From: Heterobilharzia americana
Taxonomy: Eukaryota; Platyhelminthes; Trematoda; Strigeidida; Schistosomatidae
Direction: 5' to 3'
Length of the DNA stretch: 64,000 nt
Assembly: GCA_944470555.2 (NCBI GenBank)
Contig: OX104129.1
Span: 84,218,820 to 84,282,819, forward strand
Made by a program: the position numbers and the translations under genes. The notes beneath the pieces are model-generated. The model saw only the letters and a program-made list of their open reading frames with translations, was not told the origin of the DNA and made no database searches. Position 1 is the stretch's first letter, and every line of letters begins with the position of its first letter. Of this stretch, positions 44,536 to 56,744 are shown in pieces.

Positions 44536-45775
44536 GTCAATATGATAAATTTTAGAAGGTAATGCATTTTTACAGATTTCAATGAGATAATAACCGATAA
44601 CATGTAAAGTTATCTACTAATTGAAATGGTGCTAATCAAAGAATTATTTGATACTGCCAACAGTATACATTAACTGGATCACTTACGGAATAAAACTAAG
44701 CATAGTTGATCTTGAAATCATAAAATTTTCATTTCATGAAAGAGAAAATATTTTCTTTCAACTTTTTATTTTCTTATCTAAGAAAGGAGAGAGAATAATC
44801 ATAGTATCATGTTTCTTTCAATTTGTTGCGTGATTTAAATGAAGTGTATACATGTTCAATTTCCAATGTTTCATGCAAATCGTTGATTAACTTAAGAATT
44901 TAAACAAAGATGAAATAGAAATGCAAAATTTTAATCCTTTAAATAACTATGAAATTAAAAAAAAATTTATTTTTCTTTACTTCATGTTTATGAAGTCATC
45001 ATTAATGAAGTGGTATTCTTTTACATCTAAAATTTATGAAAGACACTAATAAATGCAATAGCAGTTCTAAGTGTTCCGAGTAAGTAGTTGAATTGAATAT
45101 GGAAATATTTGTATGATATAATACTGGTACACTGAATATTTAGTCCACTGAAGTATACAAATAGATTATCTAGTCAGGATTCGAGACATTTATTGCTTTA
45201 GCTGCTAGGAATCTCTCATGTCTTGATGGTTTTCTAGGTGTGTATTTGAATGATGACAATGATGTCGTAAGAATCAGTGAATTTCAGGTATTGACAAATG
45301 ACTTACTATGATCATATAGTGGACGTCGCTGATAAGAATGGATATAAGTAGTATAAGTTGAGAAGGTGGCATAAATAATAGGTAATTACCAGTAATGGGT
45401 AAGGATTCTGCCAAGAGCAATACAAGGGATAAAGCAGGCGTATTACAGTGGATGCTGCTGATAAGAATGTATGAAGAGCGAATCAAGAGGGAATTCGAAG
45501 AGGAAAAGAAGCACATTTTGTAAATGAGGAGTAAAGTGTAAGGTAAAGTGTAAAGTAACTACCCAGTCTGTCGTCTTTGTTTTCCGCTTCTTAAGCCACA
45601 GTAGTGTACGCTGTGCTACGATTCCCTTCCATAACTGGAAATGCTATAAGCACTCATATAGAATGAAATCGGTCTATTCCTCTGATTGCCTACGTTCTGC
45701 GCAAAACCAATCACCAGTAACGCGATTCTAGGCATAAATATTTGCATTGCGTTAAGAACACTATGTGTAGTAGAA
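44536..45775. other. Unassigned DNA
   Basis: AT-rich, no motif recognised. Confidence 0.3.
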
Positions 45776-46545
45776 TATTATTATTATTACTATTAGTCCC
45801 TTGGGTTCCCAATGAAACATAGAGCTTCAGTAGCACGTTTCCACTACACTCTCGTCTCTGAAATCTTTTCAACCTGGCTCCACGACAGCCCACAACCCCT
45901 CATTTACTCCTCGCACAATCTCCTCCATGTCACCCTCACCACCGACGTCCAACTCGTCGCTTCCCATGGTGATTCCACTCGAGGACGTGGCTAGCCTGAC
46001 GCGTGATGTTCTCAGTCGGCCTTCTCAGTGTATCCTCAGCCCAATCCATCTCCACTTACTTCCAGTGCATATTTGTTCAGTGATAGCTACTTGCTCGGTT
46101 CGTTCCCAGAGCTCCTTCTTGCTTATTCTAACTATTCTGGCTACCTAATCTTCAGTAGCAAGTGAGCGTAGGTAGTTGTTGATGAATGTCTGTAGTTCAT
46201 TGCAAATACCTTTCGTAACCCGCTAAGTCTCTCAACCATCACACAGAAGCACTGACTTCACTGACGTCTGTGTTGAAAATCCACATCCTGTTCCACATGC
46301 TAAGGCAGAGCAGAAGATCTACACACTGGTTTCAAGCTAATCAACGCCTGTCTTGCTGTTTTCCCGATTCTGACTGATTTTGACATCCTCGTCTGTGCCT
46401 GTACCGCCTGTACTTGAAACACTGCTACTCTACCTAGATAGGTGAAGGAGGTTACTTCCTTTAGGTTTCGCCCGTTCATCGTGACTGCAGTTTGTTGTTG
46501 TTGTTGTTGGAGTTGTTGGTGCGATATCTTCATCACCTCTACCTC
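45776..46545 (-). mobile_element. RTE-A 3' part, cut by the duplication junction
   Basis: Minus strand; the 3' tail (ATT)n at 45,776 and C-terminal region are nearly the same as in the 35.5-kb element. It runs up through GRNLKEVTSFTYLGR and the Q run (QQLQQQQQQ) and stops at the acidic/ATC words CACCTCTACCTCT, where at about 46,546 it switches to the C-terminal region of the 30.9-kb element. Confidence 0.75.
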
Positions 46546-47237
46546 TTCTTTGCCAGCCAACAACAGTGAATTTCTTCTTGCTTATTCTTACTATTCTGGC
46601 TATCTGATCTTCAGTCACCAGTGAGCGTAGGTGGGAGCTGTTGGTGATGCATGTTTTCAGTTTGTTGCAAATGCTTTTTGCAACGTGTCAAGTCTCTCAA
46701 CCATCACATAGAAGCTCTGCCGTGACTGAGATTAGTGTTGAAAATCCGAATCTTGTTCATGCCTTATACTGAGTGCAGTTCAGTAGATCTCCACACCGAT
46801 TTCAGATTAATGAAGGAAGGCCTCTCTTACTGGCTTTCCGATCCTGGATTTGACATTTTTATCTGTTCCGTTGCCTTCAGTTGAGAGGATGCTATCAAAG
46901 TAGAGAGGTAGGTGAAAGGGACAACTCCCTTCAGATTTCTCCTTTTTATAGTGATTGGTGCCTTTTGTTGGTGGTGGTGGTTGAGTATCTTCATCACCTC
47001 TGTCTTCTCCAAGTTCATGTTCTCTGCCCTGTCTCTTCTGCCAACTTGTTAGTTTCACCTGTACATGCTTGAGTTTGTGCGACAAGACATTAGACAAAAA
47101 TCATCATAGGTGAAATCCAAAACTTCTTACGTCTTTTCATCGGTGCAGCCATTGTATGTCCATCTTTTCTCCCTCCTCACAGTTTGTTGCATCGTCCAGT
47201 CGAGTCGACCACAATCAGGAAGATCATCGATTGTGTT
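46546..47237 (-). mobile_element. RTE-A fragment (duplication copy 2 of 31.2-31.9 kb)
   Basis: Same content as 31,210-31,885: short H/Q tract, degraded motif C. The first 25 or so bases (46,546-46,573) show four differences from copy 1, after which the match is almost perfect. Confidence 0.8.
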
Positions 47238-47434
47238 CATGTTCCTAAGTCACATCACATTTAACATCAACATTTTCTCTATGATATACGTGTACATAGG
47301 TGAGTGAATATGGGTCAGTATCTGTCCCATGTGATGTCATTAGTCGTCAACAAATTTTTTCCAGTTGGTAGTATACTATAGGATCAGACTGTGATAACAG
47401 ATAGTAACTACCGAGAAACATCTGCAGTTCTGGT

Positions 47435-47730
47435 TTTCTCCTACGTCAACACATCACATCAACTGGATATATTTGGCCTTCCAGGGAGTGGTGTTGTCTC
47501 CAGTGAGGCTCGAACCCAACACTCATCGTTTCACTTAACGAAGCGATATCTATTCCCTAGGCCAATGAGTTACGATAGCCATTTCTTTTGGGGGCAGTAA
47601 AGTTTTGATTTTCACTGCTTTCGAATGAAATTACTGCCAATATGGAAGCATCTACCCAACAACCCATGAGTGCTACTTGTAACCGACCAATTCAGTTCAG
47701 TCAGTCAAAGGTAATTTGACTAATACTATC
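47435..47730 (-). mobile_element. Sm-alpha-like unit (duplication copy 2)
   Basis: Identical by eye to 32,100-32,395. Confidence 0.6.
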
Positions 47731-47814
47731 GGCTGGAAATCATTCGAACCTATGAAATTCAACCAAGGCTGCGGATAGGTCTTTGTCACATTTGTTTATC
47801 GAATTCATCAGCTG

Positions 47815-48400
47815 GTTGCCCATGTCAATCCTTTCGAGTGGCAGAATTTCTGTCAATCATCAGTAGGTAGCCTTGGTCCATAATTACCTCTCTGTAATCA
47901 ACACCAGTTAGATTCGGACCTCCTCCAGGAAGTCTGTATTCCCCTACTGGGCTTGGACCACTAGTCAAAGGATTTATACAGTGATGCCATGTTTTATCCT
48001 GACATCTCCAAGCCTTTCTTCAGCTTGGACCTACTTCAGCTAACATTGCGCAATGAAGTAGACACTGGCTAGTTACTTGAGTTGATAAATGTTTGGCTTA
48101 CCTCTTATTCCTTAACATATCAGCCTGGTTACTAAGTTACTTCTTGGGTAGCCCTATTGCTCACAGTTTGTAGTGCGAAGATAATGGTGGGTAAGCACAT
48201 AAAGCCTATTCATATCATCCCTGTTCAACGGCCATGTTTCGCAGTCATACAGTAGAATAGAGCTGAACTGCATCGCACCACAGTCAGTACTAAATAAGCA
48301 GTTAGACATCACGATGGCGACATAAATGGGATATGTTAGGACAAGGCAACTAGAGCTTCCTACCGAACTCTACCAACTCCCTAACATCAGTCCAAGCCTA
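47815..48400 (-). mobile_element. RTE-B 3' region (duplication copy 2)
   Basis: Copy of 32,480-33,065 with two or three substitutions (for example ACATCTCCAAG for ACATTTCCAAG). Confidence 0.65.
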
Positions 48401-48732
48401 CTGTGATGATGAGTCTCCTAGTTTGATGAACATGTAAGGTGTGATCGATGGAAATCAGACACTACCAAGAATCAGTCAACATGAGGTTGTTCCCTGTCCA
48501 ATCACCAATGATTGGAATTACAGTGAAGTTTATGTAGGCGTGTAAATGTACTGCGTTTTATTCCACGGTCAGTTTATCCAGAAATGGATAAGATTCAATC
48601 TACCCTGAAATTTAACTTTTATTTGAATATCATGAATCTGTGCCCTGAATCTTGTTCTCCATAGCCTGTTATGCATCGTAGTTGCATTCAGTGTCAAAAT
48701 TTGACTCCTTCCTATCGTTTATATGCATAGGA

Positions 48733-50035
48733 GGAACTGTCTTTTGTCTTGTCGTGCACTCTTCTTCACTTCTTTATCCAGTGATTTAGAGGTTGTGTTC
48801 AGTTCCTCTCTTCGTTGTTCATCCTCGTACTGCACTGGTTCATCTTCTGCTTCACCATCACCATCTCCCTCTCCTCTATAAGCTTCAATGTGTCCGTCAA
48901 GATACATTCCTTTTCTTCTTTCTTCTTCTTCCTTCATAACAAGGCTATGCAAGTGTTCTTCCACGTCACTTTCAAATGGGTTCCAGTGGTCTTCCATGCA
49001 GCTTTACTCGAGGATATTGGTTAATGTCTCGCATTTTTTCCTGATGACTGACGTGAAAATGCCGTTTATAGTTCCGTCCTTCAGTTTAGTTTCCGTTCTG
49101 CGTGTTCAACTTGAACTGTGGTCTATCATCAACTTCTGTCAGGCCTTTCAACTTGATTTTGAAGGTTCATTGCACTGGATAATGGTCTGAACCTGCATCT
49201 TCTCCCCTTCTTCATCTTGTGTATAGTAGGCTGCATCTCCGTTTTCCTCACATAGAGATGAAGTCGATCTTATTCTTAGTGTGCGCATCTGATGAAGTTC
49301 ATGTCGCTTTGTGAATATCCTTGTGCTTGAACACACTGCCTCCAATCACCTAATCATCAAAGGCTCAGAAGTCTGTAAACAATTCTCCATTCTCATTCAT
49401 TTCACTGTGTGCTCCTCGACCCATGGTTAGTTCTCTTCCTGTGTTGTCCCCTCCCAGTTTGGCATTCATGTCACCCCACCCATTAGAATTTTGATGTCGC
49501 CAACTGCAGTGTGGTCTTCTCCAGTGTTGATTGAAGTTGTCTGTAGAATTCCTCCTTCTTCTCTCGCTCTGCATTATTTGTAGTTGCACAGCGTAGCATT
49601 GTATGATTGTGACCTTCCTTCCTTTCCAGTTGAACCTTGCTGTCATGACCCTGATCTTGGAGGAGATTGGTTCCCACTGCATGAGAGACAGCCTTCGATG
49701 TTGTGGGGGACATCATGATAGCCACTCCATAACTCAGTGTGCTCGTGGTTGTCGTGTGGGTGACAATATCGGAGTAGATTATTGACTCTCCAGTTGACAG
49801 TTTGGAGAGTCCACCCCTTCTCCATCTGTTTATCCTTCACAGATTCCAAGCATTTCAATGTGATACCTCCTCATCTCGTTTGCAATCTGTGCTGCCTTGC
49901 TGGGTTCAAACATTGTGCCGACATTCCATGTCCCCATGTTTACTTTCGCTTTCATCGAGAGGAGACATATCGGCCAATTGGCTTCCCGGAGTCAGGCTAT
50001 CACCAACTGGCGTCATTTCGTCTCCCTGATTCCAG
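48733..50035 (-). mobile_element. RTE-A 5' half (duplication copy 2)
   Basis: Copy of 33,398-34,700 with one substitution noticed (CCTAATCATC for CCTAGTCATC). Open frames are identical in both copies. Confidence 0.75.
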
Positions 50036-50796
50036 TGGAAAATATTTTACCTTAACTAGTAAAAAAGACTTTTAGCTCAGAAAGATGATAGTTGTTTGAT
50101 GTTCTCTGGGATTTGAAGGTTATTCCTGGATGTTAGATTGTCAACATTTAGGCATCGTTTCCAAACTCCTCTCATCATCTTGTCTTCCTTACGCTCTCAC
50201 TCATTAATGTTGCTCGCATTCCAAACATTTTTAAGCACATTTTTGTATGTCTATCATTCGACACATGTGCACGTGTATTAGTTAGTAGTATGAAATAAAT
50301 AGGGGAAAAATTTCCTTGGTCATAAAAATCCAAGAATTTAGATCCCTCCCCTAACAGAAAAAATACAAGTTGAATGAATTCGTGTTAAAGATGACATTGT
50401 TCTGTTTCCTGAACAACTTTCAAAAGTTTGAATGTGTGTATTGTGTTTTATGACAGTAGCAGAAAAGCCAATATGTTTGAATAACAACAATGATGTGATA
50501 GAAGGCATTGATTGACTTATTAACGCTTCTTTCAATTTCAGTCATTTTATGACCTACTGATAGAGTGGTTAGAATATAATCACTTGATGAGTTGGTTAGC
50601 GTGTATTTAGACATACACAAACAAACATATGTGTGTGTGTGTGTCTGTTATTCAAAGATTTGTAGATGTTGACTTCTTACTGACAAGTATCCTTCTCCCC
50701 TTCGATCATAGTTGTATGTATCAGGTTTCAGCCAGTCATGAAACACATGATACAGAATGTTGCCACTTTTTTGCGTTTGTCTAATAATAACAATGC
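50036..50796. other. Unassigned DNA (duplication copy 2)
   Basis: Copy of 34,701-35,461 with about five substitutions; no recognised content. Confidence 0.4.
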
Positions 50797-51522
50797 ATTT
50801 TAACAGATTATTATTATTATTATTACTGTTAGTACCTTGGGTTATCAAAGAGACATAGGGCTTCAGTAGCACGTCTCCACTACACTCTCGTCTCTGAAAT
50901 CTTTTCAACCTGGCTCCACGACAGCCCACAACCCCTCATTTACTCCTCACACAATCTCCTCCATGTCACCCTCACCACCGACGTCCAACTCGTCGCTTCC
51001 CATGGGGATTCCACTCGAGGATCTGACTGGCCTGACGCGTGATGTTCTCAGTCGGCCTTCTCAGTGTATCCCCAGTCAAAGCAATCTCCACTTCCTTCCA
51101 GTGCATATTTGTTCAGCGATAGCTTCTTGCTTGGTTCGTTCCCAGATCTCCTTCTTGCTTATTCTAACTATTCTACCTACCTAATCTTCAGTAGCGAGTG
51201 AGCGTAAGCAGTTGTTGATGAATGTCTGTAGTTCATTGCAAATCCCTTTCGTAACCCGCAAAGTCTCTCAACCATCACACAGAAGCACTGACTTCACTGA
51301 CGTTGGTGTTGAAAATCCACATCTTGTTCCACATGCTAAGGCAGTGCAGAAGATCTACACACTGGTTTCAGGCTGATCAACGCCGATCCTGCCTGACTTT
51401 GACATCCTCGTCTGTGCCTGTACCTGTGCCTGTGCCGCCTGTACTTGAAACAGTGCTACTCTGCCTAGATAGGTGAAGGAGGTTACTTCCTTTAAGTTTC
51501 TCCCGTTCATAGTGACTGCAGC

Positions 51523-51552
<30 letters not shown>

Positions 51553-51554
<2 letters not shown>

Positions 51555-52643
51555 AGTGTTCTTGGTGAGGTATCTTCATTACCTCTACCTCTGTCTTCTC
51601 TATATTCACCTGAAGTCCCGTCTTCCTTCGCTGCCCTGCCCTGCCTCGCCTCGCCTCTTCTGTCAACTTCTTAGTTTTCGCCTGTACATCTTCAAGTTTG
51701 TGTGACATCACACACAAGTCACCGTTGGCGAAATCCAGATCTTCTAGGTTCTTTTCCGCACTCCAGCCAGAGTATCCCCCTCTTCTCACAGCTCCCCACT
51801 GTTTCCTGCATGATCCATTCCTGTTGACTACAATCAGGAATATCATGGGGGATAGTAAGCAACCTTGGTACACTCCTTCTTGTCTTCACTTAACTTCAAA
51901 AGCATCACTGAGCTTCCCATTGTGAATTACTTGGCTGGCATGTGGCATGCGTCTTCATATAGTTGTTGGATGAGGCTGATAAAGGTTTGTGGTATTCCGT
52001 AGTATAGTATTGAAGCAGTTTCTAAATTACTTCTCGGTCGACGCTGTCAAAGGCCTTCTCAAAGTCGATGAAGTTCATGTAGGGCTGAGCTGACTGTCAT
52101 TCTATACTCTGTTCTATGATGATACGAAGCGTTGCTATTTGGTCCCCACATGATTTGTACTTCCTCAAGCAAGCAAGCAAGCCAACGTGTTCCGGTCGTA
52201 GTTGTGAATCCAGTGCATCCGTTAGCCTCTCCAGGATGATGCAGCTTAATATTTTGCTTGCTCTGGGTGGACAGGAGAGAGATTCCACGCCAGTTCTTGC
52301 AAACACTGAGGTCCCCCTTCTTCGACAGTTTGACAAGGTAACCCTTCTTCCAATCACTAGCCAGGTACCTTCTCTTCCTTCCACACCTCCTGCAATAGTG
52401 GTGTAGTGTGAGCATGTCCGCTGTTGTCTCTGCCTCTGTTCTCAGTGCTTCTGGTGGGATCCCATATGGTCCTGCTGCTTTCCCACATTTCAGTAACTTT
52501 ATGGTGTTCATAACTTCCATTTTTGTTGCAGGATTTATGTTCACTTGTAGTTCAGCGGCTGGACTGCTGGTGGTATTTCTGGACGAAGTGCAGGTGGTGG
52601 TGCTGGTGGTCGATTCATAAGCTTCTTGAAGTGGTCGGCCCAT
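51553..52643 (-). pseudogene. RTE-A reverse transcriptase (broken), in recombinant element
   Basis: Minus strand: KMEVMNTIKLLKCGKAAGPY and GIPPEALRTEAETTADMLTL, LVKLSKKGDLSVCKNWRGIS (fingers), LERLTDALDSQLRPEHVGLL, CGDQIATLRIIIEQSIE, then the motif A region, and CLLSPMIFLIVVNRNGSCRK (motif B). Motif C reads LDFANGDLCVMSHKL with FADD changed to FANGD, as in the 3.9-kb element. Several frameshifts. Confidence 0.8.
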
Positions 52644-53094
52644 CGTTTCCTTTGTTTCTCTTCTTTCCTAATTAAATTCCCGTCATCATCTTTTATTGGT
52701 TTCGTCTACGTTGATCTCTCCCCTCCCAGATAGCAACCTGGTTATTTGATACAATGTTGTCAGGTCTCTGTTTCTCCCACCTGCAGCCTGTTCTGCTTCA
52801 CTTGCCAGTGTTTCATAGAAGTGTCTTTTGTCTTTCCGTACACTCTTCTTCACTTCTTTGTCCAATGTAGTGTTTTATACATTGTACTCAGTTCCTCTTC
52901 TAGTTGAGCATCCTTGCCTGTACTGGTTTATCTTCTGCTTCACCATCCTCCTCTCCTCTATCAGCTTCCATGTGTTCGTCGAGATCCATTCCATTCCTTG
53001 TCTTCTTTCTCCTTCCTTCCTAATACGGTTGGTTATGCAGGTTTCTTTCCACATAGCTTTCAAAGACTTCCAGTGTTCTTCTACACTGGTTTCT

Positions 53095-54116
53095 TCAGGG
53101 ATGTTGCTCGATATCTCCCATTTTGTCTTGATGCCTGGCTGCCGTGATGGTCTCCTTTGTAGTTTCATCCTTCAGTTTCCGAGTGTTATACTTGAACTGC
53201 GGTCTATCACCACCTTCCTTGAAGGCTTTTAATTCGATTTTCAAGGTTCCTTGCACTAGATGCTGAGTGGTCTGAGGCCACATCTGCTCCTCTTCTTCAT
53301 CTTGTGTCAAGTAGACTGCGTCTCCACTTTCTTCACATTGAGATAAAGTCGATCTGATTTTTAGTGTGTCCATCTGCTGAAATCCATGTCGCTGCCTTGT
53401 GGATATCCTTGTGCTTGAACACACTGCCTAGCCTCCAATCACCAAATCGTTGAATGCACAGAATTCTATAAACAGTTCTCCATTCTCGTTCATCACCTCA
53501 CCGAACGATTCTCGACCTATGGTTAGTTCTCTTCCTGTGTTGTCCCCTCCCAGTTTGGCATTCATGTCGCCCCACCCATTAGAATTTTGATATCGCCAAC
53601 TGCAGTGTGGTCTTGTCCAGTATTGATTGAAGTTGTCTGTAGAATTCCTCCTTCTTCTCTCGCTCTGCATTATTTGTAGTTGCACAGCGTAGCATTGTAT
53701 GATTGTGACCTTCCTTCCTTTCCAGTTGAACCTTGCTGTCATGACCCTGATCTTGGAGGAGACTGGTTCCCACTGCATGAGAGCCTTCGATGCTCTTCAA
53801 GGGGACATCATAATAGTCACTCCAACACCTAGTGTGCTCGTGCTTGTCGTCTGGGTGACAATGTCAGAGTAGTTTATTGACTCTCCAGTTGACAGTTTGG
53901 AGAGTCCACCCCTTCTCCATCTGCTTATGCTTCACAGATTACAAGCATTTCAGTGTGATACCTTCTCATCTCGTTTGCAATCTGTGCTGCCTTGCTGGGT
54001 TGAAACATGGTGCGGACATTCCATGTCCCCATGTTTACTTTCGCTTTCATCGAGAGGAGAGAAGACACATCGGCCAATTGGCTTCCCGGAATCAGGCTTT
54101 CATCAACTGGCATCAT
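53095..54116 (-). pseudogene. RTE-A endonuclease (broken), in recombinant element
   Basis: Minus strand: MKAKVNMGTWNVRTMFQPSK and AAQIANEMRRYHTEMLVICE (54,045 downward), then MQWEPVSSKIRVMTARFNWK, GRKVTIIQCYAVQLQIMQSE, NAKLGGDNTGRELTIGRESF and FNDLVIGG in the next frame, and QRHGFQQMDTLKIRSTLSQC (53,390). Motifs are recognisable but split over at least three frames. Confidence 0.75.
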
Positions 54117-54290
54117 TTCATCTCCCTGATTCCAGAGAGGAATAATTTTGTTATTATTTTTTATATTTCGTTTGTGGTTTGAAGTTTATTTAGCGGTTAG
54201 ATTTGTTTTACATGGTAGGGTTGCTAGCCGTATGCCCAACCTTCCCTCTTTACGCTAGCTTAGGACCGGCTAGTAACTAGTGAACTAGTT

Positions 54291-54639
54291 AACCAGGCGA
54301 GGTTATGTATAATAGATAATCGAAGCCAATTTCGACAGATTTTTTCTCAATGGCAATGCTGTATTCAAATTCATTTTCCTGATAAATCTCAGTTGGATGG
54401 GGGGAACTCTACAGCATTATTTGATAGGATGATAGGTAATTTAAAAGGTTTCCATTGATACAGACTTTAGTTGACTGACTGTACCAGCGTTGCAGTTGTC
54501 ACACTATCCCTTTCAACCAATGAAAATGTGAGCTGAACGACATGAATCGTTGGGATCACTTTTATCTCCTACTAAATCTACTCCATCTGATATTTGATGT
54601 CAGTACAAGAGATGGCTTTGCACATTCCAGACACATCAG
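54291..54639. other. Unassigned DNA
   Basis: Nothing recognised. Confidence 0.3.
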
Positions 54640-54914
54640 TCCGTGCAGACGAACGTTTTGGCCCATCCATGGCTTATCAGTTGAATTTACCTGCCTCCAA
54701 GTGGGCGTTGTTGTTCCCATCAAGACTCGAACACTCAACCGATCCTACCAAACACCAGAGCGTTATCTGCTAGGCCACGGAGCTACAATAGCAGCATCCT
54801 GTGCGACGAATGTAGTTTTATGCTAGTGCTGCTTGCATTATCCCGTTGTTGATTTTACCAATTTTAGTCGCTTTCTGTTGGTAAATAGGCTCCTGAACGG
54901 ATGCATCGGGGGAT
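54640..54914 (-). mobile_element. Sm-alpha-like unit, inverted partner A
   Basis: Minus strand from 54,914: tail-like lead-in GATGCATCCGTTCAGGAGCC, tRNA-like head (CTAGCAGATAACGCTCTGG; B-box remnant GTGTTCGAGTC), then GGCAGGTAAATTCAA, CTGATAA (core G8 is A), and a scrambled stem II. Inactive hammerhead. Confidence 0.6.
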
Positions 54915-55015
54915 TCATGTATAATTCTGTGGTGTTTGAAACGTTTAGTTTAGAGATCGACTCCTAGTGGGGGCAGTATCACCCACTGAGAGGCAGGTAC
55001 ATCTAATTGATGAGC
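54915..55015 (+). mobile_element. Sm-alpha-like unit, inverted partner B
   Basis: Plus strand: TGTGGTGTTTGAAACGTTTA, GAGATCGACTCCT (B-box remnant), GAGGCAGGTACATCTAA, TTGATGAGCC (one core change, C3 to T), then truncated before the second core half. Runs away from partner A. Confidence 0.55.
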
Positions 55016-55824
55016 CAAGTCAGGGGCTCATTCAATAGGATCCAACACATATATGTAGTCAAAACTTTCAAGGAGACTTTTGATGGAAAAATATCTTTAG
55101 AATAATTATCCATAAAACTTTATTAACCTTTAGACAGGCAGAGGAGATGGACATAATCAACGTAAAATCTGATAGGCAAATAAAACTATTCAGGTTGACA
55201 CATTTCATCTCTATCATCTGAGAGATCCCTGTCATGTAACGTACATCTCTCTCCATATGGCTCAGACCATTAGTCAAGAACTTTATCGATTGACTTCTTG
55301 CCTTGTTAGAAGAGTTTCATAGAATCTGAAGTCATGGTACACTACATCTTAGGGAAAGAACTATTCATCAAGCTTTGAGATATAAGTGATTGTCATCGTT
55401 TTATGTATGCGTATACATCTGATAGTGTATACATAGTAGCAGTTATCTTTTCTCATATCTGTGGAAAATTAAATCGAATTACCTGATATTATCTATTGTT
55501 GCAGTGATTTCCACTGATATTTCTGACCTTCAGTTCAGTCAGCGAACTTGATCCCTTTTCATAATTTTCATTTCGTTAAAAATAATTAACGCTTAGTTTC
55601 ACAAGAATTGAATTCTCCCATTGAAAGATTTCATTCATATCATTCTAAGCAGATGGAAAGTCGTATTTCTATACAATTAATGAGCCCATTTTTATAAGGT
55701 ATCCGAAACAATAGTTCTTAATTCTTTGTGGCTAGAAAAAATAATATGTGGAAATTAAAATTTCACAAGGAACATGGAGACTAAAAAGCAAAGCAGAGGT
55801 TCCACTGATCGTCCATCCATCCAT
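55016..55824. other. Unassigned DNA with a possible RTE-B scrap
   Basis: Minus strand near 55,277-55,240 reads TNGLSHMERDVRYMTG, loosely like the LTVGLSHVGR stretch of RTE-B. The rest is unrecognised. Confidence 0.3.
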
Positions 55825-56470
55825 GCAAAGTCAACATAGGGTCAGGCATTACTGCATAACAGTCCTAGTTGCCACACCCCATATCACTACACCAAGTAAA
55901 AAAAACGGTAGTCAAGCGGAAGGTGAAGAAGAGAAAATCTAGTCAAAATAAATATAAACTACTACATGATAGAAAGGAAGAATCAGAAAATCATGAGAAT
56001 CGGTATAACGTTAAGATGAATATAATGTCTGTATACATCGGTGCCACTGACATCGATTCTCAGCCATCTCTGTACCTAGAGTCTCAAATTACTGAGTTCT
56101 CTTGTCCTGCACACCACCAACCACCTAGTCTACATCGATCTATATGGCTCAAACCAACAGACAAGGACTTCATACATTGATGTTATGTTTTAAATCTGAC
56201 CGTATTGGGTCCTTTTTCTAGCCTGAGTCTAATTTGGCCAGTATTGTATGACAACGTACACCATGACCACACAGAGACTTCATACATTGGTTCCATGTTT
56301 TAGTCTGGTCACCTCAGGCCTTTTTCCAGTCTGGGCTAACATCAGTCAACATTGTGTGACGAGGCAATCGGTGACTACGCATACGTAAGACGCGTCCCAA
56401 ACATCTCAGTCGATGAAGGTACACAAACGTGTCAACCGAATAACCTCTTCTCCCTAAAACTCTACTCTTG
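55825..56470 (-). mobile_element. RTE-B 3' region
   Basis: Starts with the family 3' words (GGGTCAGGCATTACTGCATA; CCATCCATCCATGC tail). Minus strand carries decayed C-terminal words; two successive copies of the ACTTCATACATTG...GGCC block lie at 56,167 and 56,276, so part is internally duplicated. Confidence 0.6.
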
Positions 56471-56744
56471 ACTCCTGCATTACTCACGTGGTGACATCAC
56501 ATCATATAAAAATAATGAATGTTAAACAGGGAAGGTATGACATCAATTTTCAGCGATATGGTGTACTCATACATTAATACGGCTTTGGTTACTTGTAACA
56601 TTAAGGTGTAGAATGATGACTGTATATTCGTTCTAGATAACCAGTGACTTTAGCTGTGAAATTTTGGTTACTGACGTTTCATTCTCATCTTAGGTTACAT
56701 TAGCTTTTACATCATATAGTGTAATGGAATCCCTCATAATCATA

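Larger units (their letters stand above)
46562..51019 (+). repeat. Segmental duplication, copy 2
   Basis: Direct repeat of 31,210-35,684. Left edge joins two RTE-A copies at different element positions; right edge lies at equivalent positions in two RTE-A copies (after ATTCCACTCGAGGA). A 17-base block is missing at about 47,247. Confidence 0.92.
50809..54290 (-). mobile_element. RTE-A, full length, recombinant, inactive
   Basis: 3.48 kb on the minus strand, from the family 5' end (AACTAGTTCACTAGTTACT at 54,290) to the (ATT)n tail at 50,809. The left flank is ATTTTAACAGAT (50,797-50,808), the target-site copy of the 35.5-kb element, but no copy follows 54,290. So the element joins the 3' end of one insertion to the body and 5' end of another. 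It has the AACCTTCCCTCTTTACGC 5' leader also seen in the 3.9-kb element. Confidence 0.88.

Noticed and set aside
53877..54182. Plus-strand frames of 80-100 codons over the endonuclease regions (also at 34.4-34.7 and 49.8-50.1 kb)
   Set aside because: Antisense of RTE-A endonuclease; conserved only because the element is repeated.
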